A DNA stretch of 64,000 nt from Acidobacteriota bacterium (GTDB taxonomy: Bacteria > Acidobacteriota > Terriglobia > Terriglobales > Acidobacteriaceae), in the NCBI GenBank assembly GCA_013289765.1, contig JABCZI010000006.1, positions 124,001-188,000 on the forward strand. Reading direction: 5' to 3'. Under the pieces are notes generated by a model, which was not told where the DNA came from, did no database searches, and saw only the letters and a program-made list of their open reading frames with translations. Position numbers and translations under genes: made by a program. Every line of letters starts with the position of its first letter. The first letter of the stretch is position 1. This document shows positions 25,616 to 35,069 of this stretch, in pieces.

Positions 25616-27148
25616 ATGACAAAGACCATTCTTCAGCCAGAGATGAACGCCGTCCAAGTTCGCGCGATGCAGCCGCACGCATCGCGATCACGGGCGGGGC
25701 TCTTTCTGGCATTTATGGCTTTGGTGGTGGCGGGAGCGGTATTGGGTTTGGCAGGCCAGACTTTGATCGGCAACTTGGGAACCGCGGGCACGTTCGCTCT
25801 GATTCTGGCCGGCCCGTTTTTCACGGTTGCTGTGGGTGTCGGGATATGGAAGTCTTTCGGTAAGTTCCGCATCCTGTGGAAACAACTGACTTGGTGGCAC
25901 GGGTTATGGCTCGTGATGGTAGTGAGCAACTTTGTTTTCCGCACGCGGAGCATAGAAACCGTCCAGCAACATCCTCTCGACGTGGCCGCTGCTTTTCGCA
26001 TCTTGCTAGTCGGATTGACCGCGTTCCTGCTGATGGTGCGCCTCACTTTGAAGCGGCCGCCCTGGTTGCATTCGTTGTTTCACGGCCTGATTGGGATCAT
26101 GGCTGTCTTTGCGTTGGTCTGCATAACCTCCTCCTTGTGGTCGGTCAACCCTCCCTGGACGCTTTATAAGTCACTCGAGTATTTAGTTGATCTTTCTCTG
26201 CTGGCTGCCATTCTGGCGAGCGTTGGCTCAACTGAGTCGTATGCAAGCCTGCTGAATTGGACTTGGGTGATCTGTGGAGTACTGGTCGCCGTCGCTTGGT
26301 TGGAAGCGCCCATCTGGCCTCAAGAGGCGCTCGAAGGCGCGGGCGGTTACGTAGGAGGACCGCTGCGGTTCCGGCTTTCTGGCGTGTATCCCGGCCAAGG
26401 CTTCAACATGCTGGGGACCTACGGCGCCATCTTGGCAACGATTGCGATTTGCCGGCTCTTGCCTGCCGCGGCACATAAGTTTGATCGTGCATGGTACGCG
26501 ATTGTGTTGATGCTTGGCGCGGTCACCATGGTTTTCTCCCAGACACGTTCGGCCATAGGCGGCTTCGTGGTTGGTGTGGCGCTGCTATTCATCATTACCA
26601 AGCGGCTGCGATTCGCGGCGGCGCTGGGGGTTGCCTCGGCTGCCGTCCTGGCGCTCACAGGCGCCGGCACTGTGGTACTTAATTTTTTGCAACGCGGACA
26701 GAGCCAGAGCCAGATCGCATCACTGTCAGGTCGTCTACAGTGGTGGGGAGTCGCTTGGGACGCCTTCAAACTGCATCCCTGGACGGGCTATGGAGCTTTC
26801 AGCTCAGGTCTTGCGGTGTTCCCGAAGCTGGGAGTGAAGGAAGTCACGCCGCTTCACAGCGACTACGTCGAGACGCTGGTGGGCATCGGTATCTGGGGTC
26901 CGCTGCTTCTGCTGGCTGCTTTGCTGGGAACATGGTGGATCTTGATACGGTGTCTTCGGCGATTTCCCTCGAGCACGCTGGAGCACCAGTTGGCGGTTGA
27001 GTCGATTGCCGTCTTGGGCGTTCTGACCGCTCGTTCGGTGGTTATGGGCGTGATCATGTCGCAACCTCCCATTCAATATTTCGCTATCTTGGGCTTCGCT
27101 GAGTATTTGCGGCGGCGCTACAGCGCTAGGGCCCTGAGCGTTTCTTAA
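25616..27148 (+). CDS. O-antigen ligase/polymerase family membrane protein (Wzy/WaaL-like)
   Basis: The 510-residue protein has about eleven hydrophobic segments from residue 22 on. Family hallmarks are QTRSAIGGFVVG after a TM pair, then a large periplasmic loop with RLQWWGVAWDAF, HPWTGYGAFSSG and the LHSDYVETLVGIGIWG segment, where a conserved His and Tyr/Glu are typical of the Wzy_C/O-antigen ligase domain. Such proteins polymerise or ligate lipid-linked glycans at the periplasmic face. The frame opens at 25289 inside the previous gene; ATG 25616 (or 25642) is preferred because the first TM follows soon after. With the downstream membrane protein and GT2 it forms a small polysaccharide assembly group. 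Confidence 0.87.
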   Translation: MTKTILQPEMNAVQVRAMQPHASRSRAGLFLAFMALVVAGAVLGLAGQTLIGNLGTAGTFALILAGPFFTVAVGVGIWKSFGKFRILWKQLTWWHGLWLVMVVSNFVFRTRSIETVQQHPLDVAAAFRILLVGLTAFLLMVRLTLKRPPWLHSLFHGLIGIMAVFALVCITSSLWSVNPPWTLYKSLEYLVDLSLLAAILASVGSTESYASLLNWTWVICGVLVAVAWLEAPIWPQEALEGAGGYVGGPLRFRLSGVYPGQGFNMLGTYGAILATIAICRLLPAAAHKFDRAWYAIVLMLGAVTMVFSQTRSAIGGFVVGVALLFIITKRLRFAAALGVASAAVLALTGAGTVVLNFLQRGQSQSQIASLSGRLQWWGVAWDAFKLHPWTGYGAFSSGLAVFPKLGVKEVTPLHSDYVETLVGIGIWGPLLLLAALLGTWWILIRCLRRFPSSTLEHQLAVESIAVLGVLTARSVVMGVIMSQPPIQYFAILGFAEYLRRRYSARALSVS

Positions 27149-27289
27149 AACTCTTGTTCCCCGAAGTTCCACCTCCTTCCAGCAGGCTGGCAAGGTCAAA
27201 ACGGTTCCCGTTGCTTCGTACAACTAGAAGTCAGTTACGCGGCCGCCGCCCACCTTCATGGTTTGGCGGATCCATTTCCTTCGATAAAC

Positions 27290-29116
27290 ATGCTTCTTAC
27301 TCTGGCTAGTTGGATACTTCTGGTAGCGTCTGCCGCAGCAGTCGGCAGTGCGGTTCTGGCAATCACCAGGAGTTCATTCTTTTTACATTTTGGCGACCGG
27401 ATGATCACGGCGACCTGGTTGGGACTCCTGATCATCGCGGCCATCCTTCTCGGCCTGTCGATTGTCCTTCCACTGTCACCGGGAATCGGTCTCAGTGTAA
27501 TGGTAGTACTGGCGATTTCTGCCGCGTCTGCGAAAGCTGTGCGCCGTGATTTTCGAATATCGGGGTCATACCTCAGGAGTGCGGGAGGCATAGGTCTCGG
27601 CACACTGGCCGTCATCGTGGCGTTGAACTCCACCCGTTTGGTCGAGGCTTACGATACCGGTCTTTATCATTATCCGCTCACCCGCTGGTTATCGACCTAC
27701 GGAACCGTTCGAGGATTGGCTCTGATCCATTTTCGGTTCGGATTTTCCTCTTCATGGTTTGCGCTCGCGGCACCGTTCGATTTTGGTCCTTTCCAGGGCC
27801 GCATTGCAGGTATGTTCGGCGGCCTTGCGATTTTTTTGTGTCTCTCGCATTTCGGTCTCGCGATTTCGCGCCTCCTGCAACGGCGCGGGAATAAAGCCGA
27901 CTGGTTCCTGGCGGGGGGATACATCTTCATCATCCTCGTTTGTTTGAATTGGGCCTTCGAGGTGTCCCTGTCTCCCGATGTACCAGTCTGGATTTTGACG
28001 TTGTTGGTGGCCTGGCTGATGCTGGCTGCGACACCTTTCAAGCCGGCGAAAAAGAAAGACCCGCAAGGGGCATCGGATTACAGCCTGGTCGCGATTCTGA
28101 TCCTGGCGCTCGGCACTATCACCTTGAAGCCCAGTGCAGCCCCGATTGTCATGGTCGCCGGGATATTCTACTGGTTCAATTCACCCACAGCGTGGGGCCG
28201 ACGATTGATGTCGGCTCTGATTTCCGGTTCAATCGCCGTGCCCGTTGTTCTGGCAAACCTTACATCCTCCGGATGCCCGCTATACCCCAATTCTCAATTG
28301 TGTCTCAATGTGCCGTGGGGAATCGGAAAAGCCGGGGCACAGGTCATCTCGGCTGACATTGCCGATTGGGGACGCTTCAGAGAGGGTGCTTCTTCGGCGG
28401 CGACAGGCTGGTCCTGGGTGGTTCCCTGGATTTCTCAGCCCGACAAGCTGGCGCTGACTGTGCTGTGCGGCATGTGTCTTGCGGGTTTTGTGGCATTCCG
28501 CGGCTGGCGTGCAGACAAGTCGTTTCTGTACGTAGTTGGACTTGCGCTCGTCGGCACAATATTTCTTTTAGTGACGGCGCCTAACCCTCGCTTCGGCGCG
28601 GGTTACTTCGCTCTCTATCCTGCGCTATTACTGAGTACCGTCGGTCCGAAATACGAGGGCTTGATTCGTAGAGTACCGGGAGACGTGCATGGCCGCGCTA
28701 AATCCACCACGCTCGGTTATGTGTTCGTGGGAATCGCCGCACTACTCGCTGGATATGGGACGGTCAGGGAATTAAAGATTAGAAGAGGAATGGAAGCATC
28801 GACGCATTTCCTCATGCCGGAAGATTCCAATCTTGTCCACCGGCTTGTTCTGCCCCCTGCTCTTGCCACATCCCCCGGCGATCTTGTAATCACGAAGAAT
28901 CGACGTCTGGATCGTGTCGGCCGCTTGGAACTGGCAACGGAGCGTTCCAACGGAATCGAATATCGAACCCCCAAAGATCGCGACCAATGCTGGGCCGCAG
29001 CTCTCCCCTGCATCCCTGCTTTGCCAGAAAATGGCGTTAGCTTGCGACGTCCAGCGAATGGTTTTAGTTCCGGTTTTATCCGCTCAACCAAGCTTGACAA
29101 TTTATCGAGGAGATAG
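27290..29116 (+). CDS. multi-span membrane protein, LIC_10190-like
   Basis: The 608-residue protein has about twelve hydrophobic spans and a soluble C-terminal tail of roughly 110 residues. The segment YDTGLYHYPLTRWLSTYG followed by GLALIHFRFGFSS is what I recognise from the LIC_10190 family, a group related to membrane glycosyltransferases of the GT-C type and found next to polysaccharide genes. Asp and His after the first loop could be catalytic, but that is inference. TTG 27263 and ATG 27290 are both in frame; ATG 27290 directly precedes the first membrane span. It overlaps nothing and is followed after 6 bases by the GT2 gene, suggesting one operon. Confidence 0.75.
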   Translation: MLLTLASWILLVASAAAVGSAVLAITRSSFFLHFGDRMITATWLGLLIIAAILLGLSIVLPLSPGIGLSVMVVLAISAASAKAVRRDFRISGSYLRSAGGIGLGTLAVIVALNSTRLVEAYDTGLYHYPLTRWLSTYGTVRGLALIHFRFGFSSSWFALAAPFDFGPFQGRIAGMFGGLAIFLCLSHFGLAISRLLQRRGNKADWFLAGGYIFIILVCLNWAFEVSLSPDVPVWILTLLVAWLMLAATPFKPAKKKDPQGASDYSLVAILILALGTITLKPSAAPIVMVAGIFYWFNSPTAWGRRLMSALISGSIAVPVVLANLTSSGCPLYPNSQLCLNVPWGIGKAGAQVISADIADWGRFREGASSAATGWSWVVPWISQPDKLALTVLCGMCLAGFVAFRGWRADKSFLYVVGLALVGTIFLLVTAPNPRFGAGYFALYPALLLSTVGPKYEGLIRRVPGDVHGRAKSTTLGYVFVGIAALLAGYGTVRELKIRRGMEASTHFLMPEDSNLVHRLVLPPALATSPGDLVITKNRRLDRVGRLELATERSNGIEYRTPKDRDQCWAAALPCIPALPENGVSLRRPANGFSSGFIRSTKLDNLSRR

Positions 29117-29122
29117 TTCCAC

Positions 29123-29983
29123 ATGACTCAAACAAAGATTAATGAAGCTGCTTACGCGGTTGCCGATGCTGGCTTTCAAAGCAGCGAAGATCGCCGGTCG
29201 ATCCTGCGGTCGGGCCGACGCCGCACGTCTGGCCTCGACAATCCCAAGGTTTCGATCGTAATCCCGGCGTACAACGAGAAGAACACGATTGAGGAGATAC
29301 TGCGCCGCGTCCTCGATACCGCGATGCGCCGCGAAGTGATTGTGGTGGATGACTGTTCCACCGACGGAACCCGGCAAATCCTGGAAAACATGGCAACTCA
29401 ACAGGCTTTGGGAGCAGGCGAAGTGCCTGCCACCGATGGCGGACTTCCAGTGGCGCTCGGGGATCTCCGGTTTTTCTTTCAAGAAAAAAATTCCGGTAAA
29501 GGATCTGCGTTGCAACGCGGATTTGCTGAAGTTACCGGTGACGTCATCCTAGTGCAGGATGCCGATCTTGAATACGATCCTCTGGACTATCCCAAACTGC
29601 TCGAGCCCATACTCGACGGGCGCGCCGATGTGGTCTTTGGTTCGCGTTTTCTGGGCGGACCGCAGCGGGTTCATTACTTCTGGCATTACGTGGGCAACAA
29701 ATTTCTTACCCTGCTTTCCAATGTCTTCACCAATCTGAATATCACGGACATGGAGACGTGCTACAAAGTTTTTCGGCGAGAAGTGCTGGCCGGCACCACC
29801 GTGCGGTCCAAACGTTTCGGATTTGAGCCGGAGATCACCGCTAAAGTGGCAAAAGGGAAGTGGCGGGTCTATGAAGTAGCGATCACCTACGCGGGCCGTT
29901 CCTACGAAGAAGGAAAGAAGATTACCTGGAAAGACGGGTTCCAGGCCCTGTGGTGTATCGTCCGCTACCGATTTTCAGATTGA
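29123..29983 (+). CDS. family 2 glycosyltransferase, dolichyl-phosphate mannosyltransferase-like
   Basis: This 286-residue GT-A enzyme has the nucleotide-binding strand VSIVIPAYNEKNTIEEIL, VVDDCSTDGT, the DxD-type metal site in VQDADLEYDP, the GSRFLGG loop and the acceptor-side DMETCYKVFRREV. This set matches bacterial DPM1-like enzymes that charge polyprenyl phosphate with a sugar or extend a lipid-linked glycan. No membrane span is visible, so it works at the cytoplasmic face. A GAGGAGA ribosome site at 29107-29113 supports ATG 29123. Immediately upstream is the LIC_10190-like protein, which may use the lipid-linked sugar made here. Confidence 0.92.
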   Translation: MTQTKINEAAYAVADAGFQSSEDRRSILRSGRRRTSGLDNPKVSIVIPAYNEKNTIEEILRRVLDTAMRREVIVVDDCSTDGTRQILENMATQQALGAGEVPATDGGLPVALGDLRFFFQEKNSGKGSALQRGFAEVTGDVILVQDADLEYDPLDYPKLLEPILDGRADVVFGSRFLGGPQRVHYFWHYVGNKFLTLLSNVFTNLNITDMETCYKVFRREVLAGTTVRSKRFGFEPEITAKVAKGKWRVYEVAITYAGRSYEEGKKITWKDGFQALWCIVRYRFSD

Positions 29984-30019
29984 AACCGGATGCTTGAGAG
30001 TCCGCCGAGGAGAGAGACC

Positions 30020-30916
30020 ATGAAGCGCCTTCCTGTTTGGTTCAGCTTGCTTTTTATTTTAGTATCCAGCGCCGGGGCTTTCGCTCAGAAAGGGACCTTC
30101 ACCACCTATACGACGACGTGGAACGGATTCCAGCGAATTTATGCGGTCTATGTCCCGCCTAAGTTGGCGGCGAATCCCGCTATGGTCATGTGCCTGCACC
30201 AGACTGTCCCTGGCCCGCAGAATAATCCCCCCACCGTTTTATGCGCGCAAGGGCTGGGCTGGAACCAATACGCGGACATGTTTGGATTCCTCCTGGTAAC
30301 GCCAGTATCGACTTGGAAGAGTGGCGGCGCAGCCGGCGGATGGTTCTTCTGGCAAGCCTACAATACGAATTCATATTTTCCGATTCCGCCCGATGATTCC
30401 GGCTTCCTGCGCAATCTGATTCAAACCCTTTCTCCGCAATACAATGTCAACCCGGCCCGAGTATTTGTGACCGGGTTTTCCTCGGGTGCGATGATGTCGC
30501 ACCGTATGGGCATTGATTCTGCCGACTTGGTCGCGGCAATCGCACCCGTCTCAGGGGCCGTATGGGTGGGAACCTCGACGCTCCCCAGTGCAACCATGCC
30601 GGTTTCAGTGCTGGAGTACCATGGCGACGCCGATCCGCTGGTGAAGTACTGTGGGGGAACGTTATTTACGTGGAACGAAGCAGTTCCCACGCCTGCCATG
30701 GATGCCGACGTGAATTATTGGTTGGCACAGGACGGAATGTCGGCGAATTCCACGCCGTTGTGCTCTAGCGGAACTCCGACACCCAATCTCTACTCGCTGG
30801 ATTTCAAGTCTGGAAATGTCGAAGTTGAATTCCTGCGGGAGTTGGGCGTAGCACACACCTACCACACCTCTCTGGATGCGGCAATTTGGGCCTTTTTCGC
30901 TGGGCACGGGAGATAA
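30020..30916 (+). CDS. exported PHB-depolymerase-type esterase (LpqC-like)
   Basis: The 298-residue alpha/beta hydrolase begins with a signal peptide (PVWFSLLFILVSSAGAFAQ). It has the lipase box GFSSGAMMS (nucleophile Ser) and a late segment (ELGVAHTYHTS) where the catalytic His is expected. The spacing and the MCLHQTVPG oxyanion loop resemble poly(3-hydroxybutyrate) depolymerases and feruloyl/acetylxylan esterases of the LpqC group. It therefore probably cleaves esters outside the cell. ATG 30020 follows CGAGGAGAGAG, a strong ribosome site, and is preferred over ATG 29990, which would bury the signal peptide. The natural substrate, polymer or glycan ester, cannot be told. Confidence 0.85.
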   Translation: MKRLPVWFSLLFILVSSAGAFAQKGTFTTYTTTWNGFQRIYAVYVPPKLAANPAMVMCLHQTVPGPQNNPPTVLCAQGLGWNQYADMFGFLLVTPVSTWKSGGAAGGWFFWQAYNTNSYFPIPPDDSGFLRNLIQTLSPQYNVNPARVFVTGFSSGAMMSHRMGIDSADLVAAIAPVSGAVWVGTSTLPSATMPVSVLEYHGDADPLVKYCGGTLFTWNEAVPTPAMDADVNYWLAQDGMSANSTPLCSSGTPTPNLYSLDFKSGNVEVEFLRELGVAHTYHTSLDAAIWAFFAGHGR

Positions 30917-30962
30917 GAAGATATTCCCGCGTCAGTTCGCCGAATTTCGAAAGGAAAAGTAC

Positions 30963-33494
30963 ATGAGAATGGAAAATGCGAATCCGCAATTCGACCGCTT
31001 AAGCGGTTGCGCTCGAGTGCCGCGAAGAGCGTGCATCCGCCTCTCGATTGCATGTCTGGCAGTTCTTTCGATCAGCATCCCGGTGCTTTCCATTTCGGCC
31101 CACAGTCAAACTCCGATGTACACGTACCATAACGACAGCACTCGAAGCGGCTTGAATTCGAATGAAACGTTGCTCACCCCTGCTAACGTAAATCAGAATC
31201 AGTTTGGAAAGCTGTTTGCGCAGAATGTCGATGGCTACGTCGTGGCCCAACCCCTGTACTACCCGAATGTTTCTATCCCTGGCCTGGGCACCCACAACGT
31301 AGTGTTCGTTGTGACGCAGCATGACAGCGTCTTCGCCTTCGATGCAAATAACAACCAAGGCAGCAATTCTGCGCCTCTTTGGCAGTTGAGTCTGCTGCCT
31401 GCTGGTGCTACTACGGTTCCGATCAGCAACCAGGGATGCGGCGCCGTGACCAAGTTCAACGAGATCGGAATCATGGGTACTCCAGTGATCGATTCCTCGA
31501 CGGGAACGCTGTACGTGGTCGCAAAGACGTTGGAAAGCGGCAACTATGTGTTCCGATTGCATGCTCTGGATGTCACGAATGGCCAGGAAAAATTCAACGG
31601 CCCGGCGGTGATCAGCGCGTCTAGCACCGGCCCCAGCGGGGTCATAAACTTTAACGGCTTTGTTCAATTGCAGAGGCCCGCGCTGCTCTTGGTGAATGGG
31701 GCGGTTTACGTTGCCTTCGGTTCCAATGGATGCGACAAATTCGCGCACGGCTGGGTGATTGCTTATAACGCCGGCGACGTGCAGCAACAACTTGGAGCGT
31801 TTAACACCACACCGGACTATGCCTTTTCAACGGTTGAAGGGTCGATCTGGCAGGGAGGGGCCGGTCTCGCCGCCGATACCAATGGAAATGTCTATTTCAT
31901 GACCGCAAACGGGGATTTCGATGTGAACCTCGGCGGCTCTGACTACGCCGACTCGTTTGTAGAGCTCACCCTCGGAACAAGTGGACTGGGAGTAACTGGT
32001 TTTTTCACGCCTAACAATGAACTAAACATGGAGCAGAACGATCTCGACCTCGGCTCAGGCGGTCCGCTCCTGCTGCCTGACCAAAGCGGAACTTCGACTC
32101 CGCACCTTCTGGTAGGAGTCGGAAAAACAGGGACGATCTACCTGCTCAACCGTGACTCCATGGGCGGCTTCAACTCCACCGACCAAGTCGTTCAGGAGAT
32201 TCCAAATGGGATCCCTCAGGCTTTTTTTGGTGTCCCAGCTTACTGGAATAACATGGTTTACTTTGCCACAACCGCCGCCCCGATCGAGGCTTTCTCACTC
32301 ACCAATGGAGTACTCTCTGCTTCGCCGATCTTTCAGTCCGGCATGCTGAACGGGATCGCCTCTGCGACTATATCTGCCAACGGAAATACCAATGGTGTTC
32401 TCTGGCTTATTCGGCTTAACTCATCGATAGCCGCACTCGCCGCATGGAATGCCTCCAGCCTCGGCAAAGAGCTCTATGACTCCTCACAAAACGCAACACG
32501 AGATAACTTGGGCCCGATAATGCGCTTTACCACTCCGACCGTGGTTAATGGACTGGTGTATGTAGGGACCCAACAACAGGTGGTAGCGTATGGGTTGCTC
32601 CCGTCGCTTTCGGTTTCAGCGGGGAACAACCAGGCCGGCAATGTTGGTACAACCTTGCCGGCCTCCCTTCAGGTCCTGGCTTCGGATCCTTATTCCGGAA
32701 ATCCTTATGCTGGTGTAACTGTACAGTTCAGCGATGGCGGCAAGGGCGGGATGTTCCCCAATAACGGAACCGCGATCACCAACAGTTCCGGCATTGCGAC
32801 GACCACCTATACCCTGCCCACCAAGGCCTCCGTGGTTACGATCACCGGGGCCGCCCCGGGGTACGCCACAGCGAGCTTTGTTGCCACGGCCAGTGCGGGG
32901 TCTCCCGCGAGCGCGACATGTTCGGGAGGAAACCAGAGTGCACCCCCAGCCACGGCGCTGCATAATTCCCTGGTTTGCACTGTTTTGGATAGCTACAAGA
33001 ATCCCGTGCCCGGTATCACCGTGAGCTTCAGTGACAACGGAGCGGGGGGGAGTTGGAGCGCTAGTTCCGTAAACACGAGCAATCTGGGGAAGGCCGGGAC
33101 CAGCTACACGACCCCAACGAAGTCGGGTCGAGTGAAGATTACGATCTCGGTGCCCGGACTCTCGCCCATCAATACTTCTGAGATGGTTACTGCAGGAAAT
33201 CCAACATCGCTCGTCATCGTTTCCGGTAACAATCAGTCGGGCTCCGCTGGGAGTATGCTTCCGCGAGCCTTGGTTGTTTCCGTAGCTGACCAGTATGGAA
33301 ACCCAGTTCCCGGAGTCATAGTTGGATTTTCGGATGGTGGGGCCGGTGGGAATTTCTCATCGTCCAGTGTTGCTACCAACTCATTCGGCCAAGCCAGCGT
33401 CAACTACACGCTCCCCCGTGCCCCAGGAACGGTAAGCATTACCGCGTCTGTGACTGGTCTAACTTCTGTCGTCTTCAGTGAATCGGGGAAGTAA
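30963..33494 (+). CDS. exported PQQ-like beta-propeller with three Ig-like repeats
   Basis: This 843-residue secreted protein has a hydrophobic signal (ACLAVLSISIPVLSIS) after a basic stretch. Residues about 50-545 form a propeller-like region: YHNDSTRSGLNSNE opens the first blade and GTPVIDSSTGTLYVVAK, LLVGVGKTGTIYLLNRD are typical PQQ-like blade strands. No PQQ-enzyme active residues are obvious, so it is probably a binding or scaffold protein and not a dehydrogenase. From about residue 550 on there are three repeats of about 95 residues resembling bacterial Ig-like (Big_1/invasin) domains, each with the G-V-x-V-x-F-S-D-G/N-G-x-G-G motif. ATG 30963 follows GAAAGGAAAAG; the frame itself opens at 30876 inside the previous gene. 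Confidence 0.85.
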   Translation: MRMENANPQFDRLSGCARVPRRACIRLSIACLAVLSISIPVLSISAHSQTPMYTYHNDSTRSGLNSNETLLTPANVNQNQFGKLFAQNVDGYVVAQPLYYPNVSIPGLGTHNVVFVVTQHDSVFAFDANNNQGSNSAPLWQLSLLPAGATTVPISNQGCGAVTKFNEIGIMGTPVIDSSTGTLYVVAKTLESGNYVFRLHALDVTNGQEKFNGPAVISASSTGPSGVINFNGFVQLQRPALLLVNGAVYVAFGSNGCDKFAHGWVIAYNAGDVQQQLGAFNTTPDYAFSTVEGSIWQGGAGLAADTNGNVYFMTANGDFDVNLGGSDYADSFVELTLGTSGLGVTGFFTPNNELNMEQNDLDLGSGGPLLLPDQSGTSTPHLLVGVGKTGTIYLLNRDSMGGFNSTDQVVQEIPNGIPQAFFGVPAYWNNMVYFATTAAPIEAFSLTNGVLSASPIFQSGMLNGIASATISANGNTNGVLWLIRLNSSIAALAAWNASSLGKELYDSSQNATRDNLGPIMRFTTPTVVNGLVYVGTQQQVVAYGLLPSLSVSAGNNQAGNVGTTLPASLQVLASDPYSGNPYAGVTVQFSDGGKGGMFPNNGTAITNSSGIATTTYTLPTKASVVTITGAAPGYATASFVATASAGSPASATCSGGNQSAPPATALHNSLVCTVLDSYKNPVPGITVSFSDNGAGGSWSASSVNTSNLGKAGTSYTTPTKSGRVKITISVPGLSPINTSEMVTAGNPTSLVIVSGNNQSGSAGSMLPRALVVSVADQYGNPVPGVIVGFSDGGAGGNFSSSSVATNSFGQASVNYTLPRAPGTVSITASVTGLTSVVFSESGK

Positions 33495-33576
33495 CAGATA
33501 TTTCACTTCCGAAAAGAAGCCTCGGTTGGCCCGGAGATTCGGATGAAGCGCACGGTTTCAGCCAGAAACTAGCCAA

Positions 33577-34989
33577 TCATCGATTCTCCAGGAGAATCGG
33601 TTTCGCGCCGATGGGAATTGTCGGGTCGCCAATCTTTATTCTTATCTTTTCGCCGGATAGGTTTTTGTAGTGAGTGAACCGTCGATCTGAAGAGTAGGAA
33701 TAAGGAACGGTACTGCACGTGCCATTGTTGCAATCGCGAGAGATTTCCCAGACGGCCTGCGCTTCATAACCTCCTGGACGCGATAGGGTACAGGTCCAGA
33801 CAGAACCCTTCAGCGAACACGGGCTGATGGTTGCACCAACAATCCAGTCGTGGAGTTGGTTATAGGCCAATCCCGCCGCCGTCGGATTTCCCGTTGCGGT
33901 TTCGATGCTTCCCCAAGGATGCCTCTCGCCGCGGGGACGTCCCCAGGCCCACCAGGAAATGAGTTGCAGATTATTCTCGGCGGCCAGGCCAGCCTGCAGG
34001 AGATAGTAGCGCGCCAGCCAAGCGATTTGCATATCAGGATCGGGGATGGTGTCGAGTCCCCAGCTTCCCTCACTGTTGAACATGGGCTTTCCCGCGAGAC
34101 CATTTTCGTCAAATACACGGCGGTAGTTGCGGACCAGAGTAAGGATGGAACCGGCACAGATATTGGGCGGGGTCGAACCACAACCGGCCGTCTCGTCTTG
34201 CTCCGGCATCGGATACGGCGTGACTTTATTCATAGCAAGATAACCGTGAAAGGTGCCGCCATCGGCATACTTTGATCCTCCCGCTTGGAGATATGAAGCC
34301 ATCCATGCGAGGGCGCGACTCTCTGGCGTCGTCGAAGGCCCCACGGCGGAGGGCGTCAGCAAAAGAGAGTACGGATCGCTGTGAATAATGGGATAGGCAA
34401 CCGCTGCGAGTCTGACCATATCTTCTGGGCTGCCGGTCCAGAAGGTGGGCGCGGTGGCTTCGTTCCAGAGTTCGTAATACTTGATATGAGGCGCAGTCTT
34501 GCCATTGTAGTGATGGACAAGAGCGGTGATGAATTCTCTCCAGTCCTCAATATGATCGGGGGCGCTGGAGCAGTGAACCAGGCGGAAGCTTTGTTTGCAA
34601 CGGCGCTGGTCTGTAACCGCCCAAGAGGGCGTGCCGGCAAGAGTGAACACCATGTTGGCAACTCCGTCGGAATCCACCAGGCCATGAGCTCGGGCTAAGT
34701 CGACGGCGCGATCCGATACTTGCCAGGCGAAGACGCCCTTTGCCGTTTCCAGCCGGGACCATGTAAGTGGAGGATGACCGAGAGTGCCGACCTTGACCGC
34801 AGGATAGTCCTCGGCATCGAGCACACTCATGCCAAACAGGCTCTCCGGAATCACCGCCGCACTTTGCTTTGCGGGCGGATGTGAGGTTGCTCCGGATTGC
34901 TTAGCTTTCCCGGCGTTCGCACCGCACAACAATAAGCAGCAGCTCACAGCGGCGATTGTCTTAAAGAAAGTCTTTTTCATGGCGGGCAT
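33577..34989 (-). CDS. exported glycoside hydrolase-like protein (first of two paralogues)
   Basis: The 470-residue protein has a signal peptide (TFFKTIAAVSCCLLLCGANA) and a (beta/alpha)8-type hydrolase core. YYELWNEAT carries the Asn-Glu pair typical of the acid/base residue in clan GH-A, and MFNSEGSW contains a second Glu where the nucleophile would be. About 75 C-terminal residues (TCTLSRPGGYEAQAVWE onward) form a beta domain, as in GH39/GH5-like enzymes. It closely parallels the protein at 41120 in the same order. The start is either codon 34989 (MPAMKK) or 34980 (MKKTFF). It is divergent from the phosphoesterase at 35070 with only 80 bases between, which must hold both promoters. Substrate is unknown; extracellular glycan turnover is likely. 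Confidence 0.82.
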   Translation of the reverse strand: MPAMKKTFFKTIAAVSCCLLLCGANAGKAKQSGATSHPPAKQSAAVIPESLFGMSVLDAEDYPAVKVGTLGHPPLTWSRLETAKGVFAWQVSDRAVDLARAHGLVDSDGVANMVFTLAGTPSWAVTDQRRCKQSFRLVHCSSAPDHIEDWREFITALVHHYNGKTAPHIKYYELWNEATAPTFWTGSPEDMVRLAAVAYPIIHSDPYSLLLTPSAVGPSTTPESRALAWMASYLQAGGSKYADGGTFHGYLAMNKVTPYPMPEQDETAGCGSTPPNICAGSILTLVRNYRRVFDENGLAGKPMFNSEGSWGLDTIPDPDMQIAWLARYYLLQAGLAAENNLQLISWWAWGRPRGERHPWGSIETATGNPTAAGLAYNQLHDWIVGATISPCSLKGSVWTCTLSRPGGYEAQAVWEISRDCNNGTCSTVPYSYSSDRRFTHYKNLSGEKIRIKIGDPTIPIGAKPILLENR

Positions 34990-35069
34990 TAGTCTATCCC
35001 GTTTATTCCGTCGCTGAAAGCGATACGGAAGTTCGCGGAACAGCAAACTAATTTTGGAAGGGTGGCAGC

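Noticed and set aside
27179..27190. Inverted repeat CCAGC-AG-GCTGG
   Set aside because: Five base pairs with a 2-base loop is sterically poor and likely chance in G+C-rich DNA.
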